A DNA stretch of 64,000 bases, taken from the NCBI GenBank assembly GCA_009741485.1, contig CM019238.1:12855030-12919029 (forward strand), given 5' to 3'. The number at the start of each line of letters is the position of its first letter. The stretch's first letter is position 1. The stretch comes from Malurus cyaneus samueli (Eukaryota > Chordata > Aves > Passeriformes > Maluridae). The notes beneath the pieces were generated by a model. The model saw only the letters and a program-made list of their open reading frames with translations, was not told the origin of the DNA and searched no databases. Positions 55,470 through 64,000 of this stretch are shown piece after piece. The translations under genes and the position numbers were made by a program.

Positions 55470-56000
55470 GTCTCTTATCCCCTCTTTTGCCATTTCCTCC
55501 CTAATTGGCAACTTTTAGAACCAATTTTATTGTCAGCTTCCTTACATCCCACATTATCCTCATCGGGAGCAATTTGGGGATGAATTATCTCACCTGGGAG
55601 TGCTGCCCCTCCTGCCTGGCAGCGCTGCACATCTGTCCAACAGCTGCCAGAGAGCAATGGGGGGAGTGGGAGAGGTGCCTTGCTGAGGTTGTTTACAGAG
55701 GGGTTTAATAAACTCCGCTCGATGCAGGAGCAGGTTCCTGCCAGCTCCATTATTTGAACCGGGGAAACATCTACAGAGCCTCAAACAAAAGGAGACAAAG
55801 ACTATATTGCATTTGGTATTTCTTCTCCAGATTGATTTATCACTGTCACGTCTGCTCCTTCCTTCCCTCTGCATTCCTGTCTCCCGGTAATGTTGTAATA
55901 TCTTTTATTATGGGACATTATATAATGCACTCTATCGCTGCGAGTGTTGTTATTCCAAGAGCAGACTTCTTTATTCAGACCCAATTCTGCAATCAAGGAG
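55470..56000. promoter_or_regulatory. AT-rich candidate regulatory stretch
   Basis: About 530 bases, non-repetitive and AT-rich in parts, with CCAATTTTATTGTCAGC near 55,521, TAATGTTGTAATATC near 55,887 and TTATTATGGGACATTATA near 55,906. It is less uniform than the element at 42,745-43,085. No exon or repeat recognised. Confidence 0.25.
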
Positions 56001-56339
56001 CCTCCTGGCTTTGAGGCAGAGCCCTGCAGAGACACCTGCACTTTGCCCCTGAAGGAAAAGGAAAAGCCTCATGCTTTAACAGGTCCTAATCTGAGGATTA
56101 GTCTGGCCAAGCTGCTGTGTGGGGTCTGTAGGTGCCCCAAAAAAGGAAGAGGAAATGGCAGTATTTGTACTGAAATTGGGTTTTGATGTGGATTCTGGAA
56201 TTTGTGTTGGGTTTTTTGCTGCTCTCTGTGGTGGCTCTCGGACACGGCCGTGCCAGAACTGTCCAGCTGGCCGGAGGGGCTGGTGGCCCTCTGGGGATGC
56301 CCTGCTGGGTGGGCAGAATTGTGGCCACATAAACCCACA
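56001..56339. other. unique noncoding DNA
   Basis: Balanced to GC-rich DNA. No gene recognised. Ends at the CR1 tip. Confidence 0.45.
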
Positions 56340-56390
56340 AGATGAGCGTTAAGGTCCTGTCTAACCTGAGCCATTCTGCGTTTCTGTGAT
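56340..56390 (+). mobile_element. CR1 LINE 3' tip, sense
   Basis: AGATGAGCGTTAAGGTCCTG, then CTAACCTGAGCCATTCTGCG and TTTCTGTGATTT. This is the end of CR1 ('gatgacctttaaggtcccttccaacccaaaccattctgtgattc') in sense, about 50 bases only. Confidence 0.75.
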
Positions 56391-58281
56391 TTACTTCTCA
56401 TTTTTTCACTCGAGCAGCCCAGGCTGATCCTTGTGAATCATTGTGGCACGACTTCCTGGCAAAGTGATGTTTCCCTTGTGTACCAGGACAATAAAAGCAG
56501 AATTACAAAGCGTTCCTCTACTGCAAACCGCACACAGAGCCCTTCTCTGCTGCTTTGGTCCCAAATAGTGTCGATGCTTCCCCAGTGCCACAGCCACGGA
56601 ATATCATTCTGATGATATGGGTGCACAGGGATGACAGGTTTTGGGGTTCTGTTTGAAGTCTGAGCACCTCTCTGAAGTCATCAGGGTGGAAAGTGGCCAG
56701 AAGGGCTGATGCTGAGGGAGGACTGGCCAGGCCCACCGTAACTCATGGCCGCAAAGCAGGGAGGTAGCCAAAGGTATTTGGAGGTTTCCAGCAGGGATTA
56801 GGCACTGTCTTTGAAGGCAGGTCCAACAGGGGTGATTAAGCAGCTCCAGAAATACAAACCACGGCCCCGCAGAACGTGGGAGGACACGCAGGGGATAAAA
56901 TCACCCCGTACGTGACTGATTCCTTGAGCTCTTCCTGGAGAAAACCCATCTGGCCGGGGCAGGAGCATCCCGAGCTCCCAGGGGTGTATTTTAACAGCTG
57001 AAATATCAACAGAGGGGTTTGGTGGGGGCAGATGGGCTCTGGAAAAGGGGCCAAGGGGGTGGGCAAGCTCTGACAGCCCGGCAGTGATTGGGGGTCCAGG
57101 ATGGGACACTGCAGGGGGGTGACCAGGGACACAGCAGTAGCAGCTCTCCCTGCTCACCGTGCCCAGCCTCAAACCCAACATTGACCACTGCTTGCCCAGG
57201 TCCCATCAGCTTTCCCAGTTTGGCACTGGGAGGGCTCTGGTGCCGCTGTGAGACCGGGAGTTAACATTTCCTAGAACCCAGGGAAGGGGGAGCAGAGGAA
57301 GAAGGTTCTTGAGTGTCAACAGAAAAATTATCTTGCGCAAATAAACAAAGAGATGGATTATCCCGCGTTGTTTGCGCAGGGAATTGCTGGAATGCCTCCT
57401 CACTGTGGAGCTGTTGGGGGCCTGGGCTGTTGTTCCATGGGGTGCTGGCTCCAGCCTGTCCCACTGTTCCTTGTGCTCGTGGAGGGATCTGCTCCGGGTC
57501 ACCTTCCCAGGCTGTGGTGTGGCCACCGGCTAAAATCCCTTGTGTTGGGCATCTCCTCCTGTTCTTGGGTGAATCACAAAACACAGATCTCCAGGATCTC
57601 TGCTTCCCTGCCTCCTGCCTTCAGCCTTCCTGAAATCCCTTTTCTAGGAAGAAAGGCTCAGATTAGAGCGAGATCTAGCCAGGATGCACAAAGACCTGCA
57701 GGAGATAAAGAGCTAAACACAAAGTAATCCTCATGTGCTCCAAGCTGAGGATCTCCAAGCAATTCCCAGGCTGCCCATCGTCACTGCAGTGTCCAGAGAG
57801 GGTCAGTGGTGACACCCACAGCTTTGCCAGAGGCACATCCCAGAGGGCACATCAGACCTGGAGCTCAGGGTGGTCCAGATTTTGAGTTTGAGGAGGATTT
57901 GGTGATGATGGGAAGCCCAGGTGGTGCAGGAGAGCTGGAGCTCTGTGTGGCATGCTGGGGGTATCCCATGCCAGGACAATTCCATCCTGTGATGATCCAT
58001 GCCATGAAGATCCCATGCCATGATGGCCCTGCATGCTCTCAGGACCTCGTGTCCTGGCAGAAGGAGTTTCACCTCTGCAGCCACTTCCCAGCTATGAGAA
58101 CTTCCCTTCTGGCACATTTTCTTTCACCCTCCACAGCCTCTTGGTGCTGAGCAGGATGGAGCCAAGGCTGTTTGGTTGTTTAGGCTCAGGTTGGAGGTTC
58201 TGGCCAGACCTGAGCTATGGCAGGTGACAAGGGACACAGATCCCCAGGTCCATGGCTGTCTGCAGATAGTGAATGTTCTGA
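56391..58281. other. unique noncoding DNA
   Basis: No supported gene. ATGATCCATGCCATGAAGAT and CCATGCCATGATGG near 57,992-58,026 form a short CCATG-rich patch. Opposite-strand frames of 60-127 codons have no domain. Confidence 0.5.
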
Positions 58282-58372
58282 GGGGCACAGAGGTGTTTTA
58301 AAGGGTTCAGAGGGGTTTGAAGGGGTGCAGAGATGCTTTCAGGGGCACAAAGTTGTTTTTAGGGGTGCTGAG
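58282..58372. repeat. 20-nt minisatellite, about 4.5 copies
   Basis: Units of GGGGCACAGAGGTGTTTTAA type, with lengths of 21, 19, 20, 20 and a partial 11. They drift strongly in the middle but keep the GGGG start and the T-rich end. Confidence 0.88.
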
Positions 58373-60589
58373 AGCACGGCCAGGCCCTGGCTGACACACG
58401 GTGGACATGGTCCAGCACACACATGTAGAGGAGGAGATTGCCTGCAGCAGGGAGGAGCAGATCTCCCAGGCCCTCAGCTTAATTATCCTCTGGATTAATA
58501 TCAGAACGACACATTTATGGGAACCCAAATGCACACACAGACCTGCACATGTGGCAAGTGAGGGGTGACCAAGAGCTGCCCCCTGCTCTGCTGGCAGGGC
58601 CAGGGAGGCACAGGGCAGAGCTGTGGAACTGGAGAGGAGCAGCAAAGCAGCCCCGACTCATTTGTTTTTCGTGACATCATGGCCTCCTCTGGCTTTTTTC
58701 ACAGTTTTCCTCTGTTGTATTTAATAGACTTAATGGATCACACAGCACTATAAGAACAACAGACCCTCAATGTTTTTATTAAAGCCATCTACAAAAATCC
58801 CTCTGTGCTCGAGCTTTCCTGCGGGGTGACTCTGCTGAGATGCTGTTTCCATTAAGGACAATTGTGGTGAATAAAGGAGGAATGAACAAACAAATGGAAA
58901 ATGGGAAGGGGAGGGAGCAGTGGAGCAGAGCGAGCTGTGGCTGGGAAGGGGGTGATGCTGGCTGTGTCCCCCTGCCCACGCTTGGCTGGGGCTCCTGTCA
59001 CCCAGCCTGGCATGGGGGACAGTGGCAGGGCCTCCCGCAGAGCTGGGCTGGTTTGGGGAGCCCTGATGTTAGGGTCACAGAGGGGAGATGCTGCTTTCAC
59101 ACCTGTCAGGTGGGGTTATTCCCTGTTTCCTTTGGGAAGGAGCTCTCCCTGTGCCATGTGTGTGGATGTCACCACACAGCCACTGCCTGGTTCCTGTGTA
59201 TCAAACCTTTCTGGCTGCAGGGCTGCCAAACACCGAGAAGGTTGGTGAGCACTGTGCTGCCAGAAACAGTGGAAGCCACAAGCTCTGGCTGGCAGGTTGG
59301 GGTTCTGTCCCTTTGCTCAGGTGCTGGGGTGGAGCGTGAGCACCAGGAGAAGCATCTCTCCAGCCCTGGTGATGCAGAATCCGTGTGGGACCTGCTGCTG
59401 CTGCAGTGTGGGGGTGAGGGGACAGCAGGGAATGTCACTGTTGTCACAGTGGGACGTGTAGGATGGCCTGGGCTCACCCTCAGCCTGGCAGGGGGAACAT
59501 CCTCCTCCATTTGCCAGAAGACTCTCAGCTTTCCTTCAGCCGCTTTGATCATTTCTCTTTCCCAAAACTGATACCCAGACATTTCATTTTCTGGATGCTC
59601 AGAGTTTAAAAAGGTCTGGAAAAGCCCTTCTGTCTCTGCAGGACACTGTGACTCTTGTCTGGCTGCAGCTGTCAGCAGCCCCTGTCCGCAGTCCCGGCCC
59701 GGACACGATGCTCTCCTGCCACATGGGGTGGGGAAAGTGAGGGACACACCAGAATTCCTTTGAAGGGGAGATGTCAGTTTTTAACTGGAGCTTTGAAGCT
59801 TCCTCTCAAATCCCAGGGAACCTGACCCGGCCGATCCCGTCAGTCAGCACACACAACTCCAGCTCTGAAGTTCGCTCTTCCGTCCGTGCCACCAGCCCAA
59901 GGAGCACGATGATGGATGAATCCTGTCAGTCCTGCAGGTATTTTGGTTGTGAGAGCACCGTGGGCACCCAGGGTCCACCTCAGGACATCAAATGGTCTCT
60001 GGGTGGCAGGAAGGGAAGCGCACAAACGGCACGAACACCGTGGGTGGGTTGGTGTTTGATGTGCTGGTCGCTCATTTACTCTGGGATTGTTGGAGGCACT
60101 GGGCACACGAGCACCTTGGGGACACAGCAGTGCTGGGCAGGAGCAGACGTCTCTGTGCCACCCTAGGTGGCCAAGGGAAGGTTTTTGGAGCCCAGCCTGG
60201 ATTCATGTGCTGCAGGTTGGTGCCTGGGTTTCTGTTTCCCCAAGGACTCTCTTTCTGTCTCGCTACCCTGTGCTCCTCTGTGTGCCCTCAGACACCGAGG
60301 AGCTCTCCCCGAAGGGTCTGACAGACACGAGCAAAGCTCTCTGATTTATGCCGCTCTGACACTCGACTGCAACACCTGGAGAAGCCCATCCCACCTGCCC
60401 TGCCAGAGCTGTTCACTCAGCCCTAAATCAACAGAGGCGGGTCCTGCCTGCGCCTGCCTCTCGCAGCTCCGTCTGTGCGTGGCCAGCGCTGTTCCCCGTA
60501 ATGCGCTAAGCTTCCCGACATGATGTTTAGCACATGTTCCCTGCTCTGCCCCCCCGCTCAAAGGCAGCCTTATAGTTTGCAAATGGGAT
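58373..60589. other. unique noncoding DNA
   Basis: No supported gene in 2.2 kb. The 243-codon frame (58,840-59,571 +) and the 192-codon antisense frame (59,169-59,747) overlap and lack domains. An AT-rich patch lies at 58,660-58,880. No repeat family recognised. Confidence 0.5.
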
Positions 60590-61850
60590 GAAACCGCTGT
60601 GCGGCCCCGCTCCTTGGCCGGGCTCCCGCCCCGCGCCGCGGCTGCCAGAACCTTCGCCGCACCTTCCAAGTCATTATGTGTAGTCAAAAGCCTGCCAGAA
60701 GGGCTGGGAGGATAAAAGAAAGAAGGGGGGAAAAATAAAACAGAACCAAAACCCCCCTAATGCACGTGAAGGAGCGGCAGAGTAAGCCAGGCATGTCCTC
60801 CATGGAGCGCTGCCCGCCCGCCGCTCACCGTGCGCTGCCGGCTCCAGGTGGGTCTCCTCCTACGTTGGTCTTCTGGGGAAAAAAAGCCGTGCTTGCCCGG
60901 GGAGCAGAGCTCCGTCCCCCCTGGGTTTGTCTGGGACGGCTGCCACCATCAACAAACCCAGATCAGTGCCGGGGAGCTCGGGGGGATGTGTCGGGGCAGG
61001 CTGGGAAGCGCGGGGATGCGGCTCAGCCCCGCGCAGACACTGGGACCGTATCGTGGGGATCAGGAAACGCCTCCGAGGAGCTGATGAGTGCGGATACAAA
61101 GAGCTGCGGTTGTCTGTGTAAACAGGGAACCGCAGCCAGGAGAACGGATCAAAGCTGGGATATTCACCCAAAGCCGCAGATCTTTACTCTGGGCTGCGGG
61201 AAAGCGGCGGTGCTGGCCCCGGGCTACCAGCGAGGCACGGGGCAGGCGACACGGGGACGGGTCTCCTGGCTCTCCCATCTGCTCTCGTGGTTACCGGGGT
61301 GGCAGCGGTGCCTGCGCTGCCCCCGGGCACGGAACAGGGGCGGCTCGGGGGGCACGGGAGGGACAGAGGCACCTGCGAGCGCCGGCAGCGGGGTGACAGA
61401 GGGGACAGCGAAGGGCGGGACAGGGTGACACAGGCTGTGATGAGCAGGACCGGTGGAGAGAGGAGGTGACGAGCAGACAGAGCCGCCGCGCTCCCGCCGA
61501 TGTAGCCGGTCCTCCGAAACGGCTGGTCGGTGTTTTCCCTGCTCCCACCATCAGGAGAGGCTGTGCGCTCACCAGGGAGCTCCGCTGCCGCTCGCACAGC
61601 CAAGGGAACGGGATATCTCTGCCCGTATTGGCGCCTCCCTCTCCTTTTGCTTCTTTCCTCCATCCTTTTCAGTCCTGCCTGCTCTGGATGCGGTATTTCG
61701 GGAAGCAATCCTTCGGGAAGCGGTGCAAGCAGGGGGAAGGAAGCGCTCTCCAGCCCGGGCTGCCGTGCCAAGGTCGGGAGCGGCGGCTGCTGGCACTGCC
61801 CGTGGCTCATCTGCTCCAGCGGCCCCGGCCACCCCTTGCTGGAGGTCCTG
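60590..61850. promoter_or_regulatory. CpG island candidate
   Basis: The highest CpG density outside the minisatellite: about ten CpG at 60,601-60,660 (CGCCCCGCGCCGCGG core), further peaks at 61,180-61,400 and 61,470-61,510, and moderate density to about 61,830. It contains a possible TATA-like box and first exon (see the next entry). Frames on both strands (60,760-61,428 + and 61,184-62,200 -, 222 and 338 codons) mirror the base mix and show no family motif. This is the best place in the window to expect a transcription start. Confidence 0.6.
60711..60848 (+). promoter_or_regulatory. possible core promoter and first exon
   Basis: GATAAAAG at 60,711-60,718 is a weak TATA-like box. An ATG in TAATGCACGTGAAGG starts at 60,760 and an open frame of 29 codons plus one base reaches CCAG|GTGGGT at 60,847/60,848, a good splice donor. 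A second donor-like CAGA|GTAAGC lies near 60,781. I do not recognise the short peptide, so a coding function is not claimed. A noncoding or alternative first exon is equally likely. CpG-island context is the main support. Confidence 0.25.
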
Positions 61851-62319
61851 GACTTCTCCCAGTGACCTGGAGCTGTTTGCCATGTTCCTGCACAAGACCT
61901 AGATTTTAATGCCAACTGAGCAGCTGTATAAATGTTTCGTGACATTTCAGAGGCAGAGAATGGATCGCGCTGCTCAAACCTCCTCTTTGCGAGCGCATTC
62001 AAATGGTACCTTTTCAGTTTCAGGGGAACTTTGTTTGCTTTAAAGGCTCTCTGATCATTTCCAGCAGAGGCCTCAGACAGCCAGCCTGCCTCACTCCTCC
62101 AGCCCAGCACATCCTGCAGGCCAGCGCTCCCTTTTTCTCTGCGGGGTGGCCTCCACCACAGCCACACTCCTCTGCATTCAGAGCTTCCCGGAGGCTTCAA
62201 ACCCTTCCCAATCCTGGAGCAGCCATTCTAGTTATTAACAGCCCTTTCTGAACACACACAGCCCGCTGCAGTGTGTGCCTGGCCCGCGGGCTCTGGGCTA
62301 CCTGAGAAAGAAAAGCTAA
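61851..62319. other. unique noncoding DNA
   Basis: The right shoulder of the CpG-rich zone. Base mix becomes balanced and AT-rich at 61,900-62,090. No gene or repeat recognised. Confidence 0.45.
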
Positions 62320-62634
62320 AAGCATTGCTGAATTTGTTAATTGGCACAAACTGCAAAACTCCTCTGTGGAGATTCTGCCATCTTATTTAACGAGACCATT
62401 CCCTTGGCCTCGAGGCAGAAGGGAAAGACCCCAGACACCTAATGAGCTTCACAAAGGCCGGCGAGTTAATAGAGCTCAGTGTGTCGACTGGAAAAATTAA
62501 CTTTAGAATCAAGATTTTTTTTTGCATTAAAAGAAAACGGTTGGATGTCTAGAAATTATCACAGGAGGCCAGTACACCCAGCACACCCCGGAGTGATCTC
62601 TGCAGTGATGTCTGTGTGACAGGGACATACCACA
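62320..62634. promoter_or_regulatory. candidate regulatory patch
   Basis: Non-repetitive, with GAATTTGTTAATTGGCAC near 62,330, CTTATTTAACGAGACC near 62,382 and ACCTAATGAGCTTCAC near 62,437. A T-run lies near 62,515. The motif mix resembles other AT-rich patches here. Only a weak hint of regulatory function. Confidence 0.22.
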
Positions 62635-62815
62635 GAACTGGCACAGGGTGCCCAGAGCAGCTGTGGCTGCCCCTGGATCCCTGGAAGTGTCCAAGGGCAG
62701 GGCTTGGAACAACCTGGGATGGTGGAAGGTGTCCCTACCCATAGCAGGGGTGGGACTGGGTGAGCTTTAAGGTCCCTCCCCACCCAAACCATTCTGTGAC
62801 TCCCTGATTCTCTGA
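62635..62815 (+). mobile_element. CR1 LINE 3'-end, sense, with tail
   Basis: GAACTGGCACAGGGTGCCCA near 62,636, GAGCAGCTGTGGCTGCCCCT, GGATCCCTGGAAGTGTCCAA near 62,677, GGCTTGGAACAACCTGGGAT near 62,701, CAGGGGTGGGACTGGGTGAG near 62,744, CTTTAAGGTCCCTCCCCACC near 62,765, then CAAACCATTCTGTGACTCCC and TGATTCTCTG near 62,785-62,813. This is the most complete CR1 3' end in the window, reaching into the short 3' tail. Confidence 0.93.
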
Positions 62816-64000
62816 TGAATTCTGTCACCATAGCAAAGCCACTGCTGTCACCTCCGATTCCTCAGCTGAGGAAGCAAAGTAAATATTTCAGTGTTGAACA
62901 GCCCCTTTTCTGTGCTTCAGAGCTGGCTTATAATTGTGTTTCACAATATGAGGTTCTCTCTTACATAGGGTCTGGGGTAAAAGGCAGACTCCCTTCCTGC
63001 CCTGTCCCACACAATAATTTCCAATTAGTGAGAAATCTCTCTCCACACTGGCCTCTCCTTGTTTAAAAACAAACAGTGCCTCGATGCTGACAAGGATTTA
63101 AACACAGCTAAACAGCAGTTGCTTTTTTACATGAGGGCTGCAAATTTGGTTCTCTATGTGCTCTCAGGAAAGAGGCACAGATTGGTCAAAATTTCCTTCC
63201 AGATCTGTGCACACACAACTGATGTGGCTGGATGATGAGGGTGTTAAAGCCAGCTTTCCCTCCCTCCTGGCAGACACCGGCTTATTCTTTACCCCAAATC
63301 CTTACAGTTCATTTTTTAAACCTCTTGAGCAACTTATCTTTCAGTATCTCTCTTCAGAGCCTCCCATTCATCACGGCTAATTGTGGGCTGCCAGCACCCA
63401 GAGGGGATTCTGCAGCTCGGGCTGGTGTCACGGTCTGGTGGATGGCATGAGGGGAATGGCCGAGCCTGGGCTGGCATTTATCATCTCTGAGAAGAGTTTG
63501 CTTAAAAAAAAAAAATAAAAAGGAAGAGCCTGGGTGTGTGAAATTGAGTCAAGGGTCCACACAATTAGGCTGCAAAATCCTGAGAGGGGAAGGAAAAGCT
63601 TTCCCTTCTTTTCTTGCAGATTCCTGAGAGATTCCTCAGAATGGGACAAGGCAGGGACAGCAGGAGCTGCAGCCCCTGGCAGTCCCTGCGCTGCCTCATG
63701 GTTTCCACTGACTCCCTGACAGAAACATTGAGGCCTTTGGTGTTTTGGGATTTTTCCCTCCCTCCACTTCAATAGAGAAGGGGAACAAGGTTTTTTATCC
63801 TCTTCCCAACACCATTCCACTGAACACCAGCCTTTCTGCAGGAAGAAATTATCTTCAGCCAAGTTTTGTTTGGAAGGAAGAAATAAGCATTTTTATAACC
63901 TCTTAGATATAATGGAGGATGTTGATTTCTACTTTTTTTTTTTATATCTCATGATAGCTCTCAATCTCCAAATGTTTGTCACACTCAGTTAAGGACAGGG
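62816..64000. other. unique noncoding DNA
   Basis: AT-rich to balanced DNA, with A-runs near 63,505-63,515 and T-runs near 63,934-63,943. A 144-codon antisense frame (63,428-63,862) has no domain. No repeat or RNA gene recognised. Confidence 0.5.

Noticed and set aside
61184..62200. 338-codon antisense frame over the CpG island
   Set aside because: Base composition explains the absence of stops; no motif or exon structure supports it. Opposite-strand frames are equally long.

Overview
The window looks like nuclear DNA of a bird, most likely a songbird, and probably from a gene-poor, fairly GC-rich part of a small chromosome. The evidence is fourteen 3'-end fragments of CR1 retroposons (the typical avian LINE), several GC-rich minisatellites, and AT-rich patches with many homeobox-type motifs. 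I see no bacterial operons, ribosome binding sites, tRNA, rRNA or CRISPR arrays. I could not support any protein-coding gene: the long open frames are either inside tandem repeats that lack stop codons for compositional reasons, or lack any recognisable domain. The window may lie in a long intron or an intergenic stretch near a developmental gene, but nothing in it names that gene.

Layout. 1-4.5 kb: unique DNA, a CR1 fragment, and a 1.2 kb CpG-rich minisatellite (1716-2890) whose last 520 bases contain no A on the + strand. 4.5-14.8 kb: unique DNA with a 19-nt minisatellite (7173-7435), a 20-nt minisatellite (13141-13300), five CR1 fragments and an AT/purine array (12274-12428) that looks like an expanded CR1 tail. 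14.8-29.9 kb: unique DNA with AT-rich candidate regulatory patches, G-rich tracts and two CR1 fragments. 29,981-30,340: a 360-base tract with 71 C and only 3 G on the + strand, unlike everything around it. 30.3-43.4 kb: unique DNA with three CR1 fragments, a purine tract and two AT-rich candidate elements. 43.4-52.2 kb: two minisatellites (43,388-43,715 and 51,071-51,557) that share a 13-nt core, several CpG-rich patches, and a candidate element with a perfect inverted repeat (46,208-46,221). 52-60.5 kb: unique DNA, two CR1 ends and a 20-nt repeat. 60.6-61.85 kb: the best CpG-island candidate, with a possible promoter and first exon. 62-64 kb: unique DNA and a CR1 end.

The parts do not form an encoded pathway, and I found no convincing new gene system. 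The signals most worth checking are the G-depleted tract, the A-free minisatellite, the shared core of the two later minisatellites, and the CpG island at 60.6 kb. All counts were made by eye. Conservation, methylation and transcription cannot be seen from this sequence alone.
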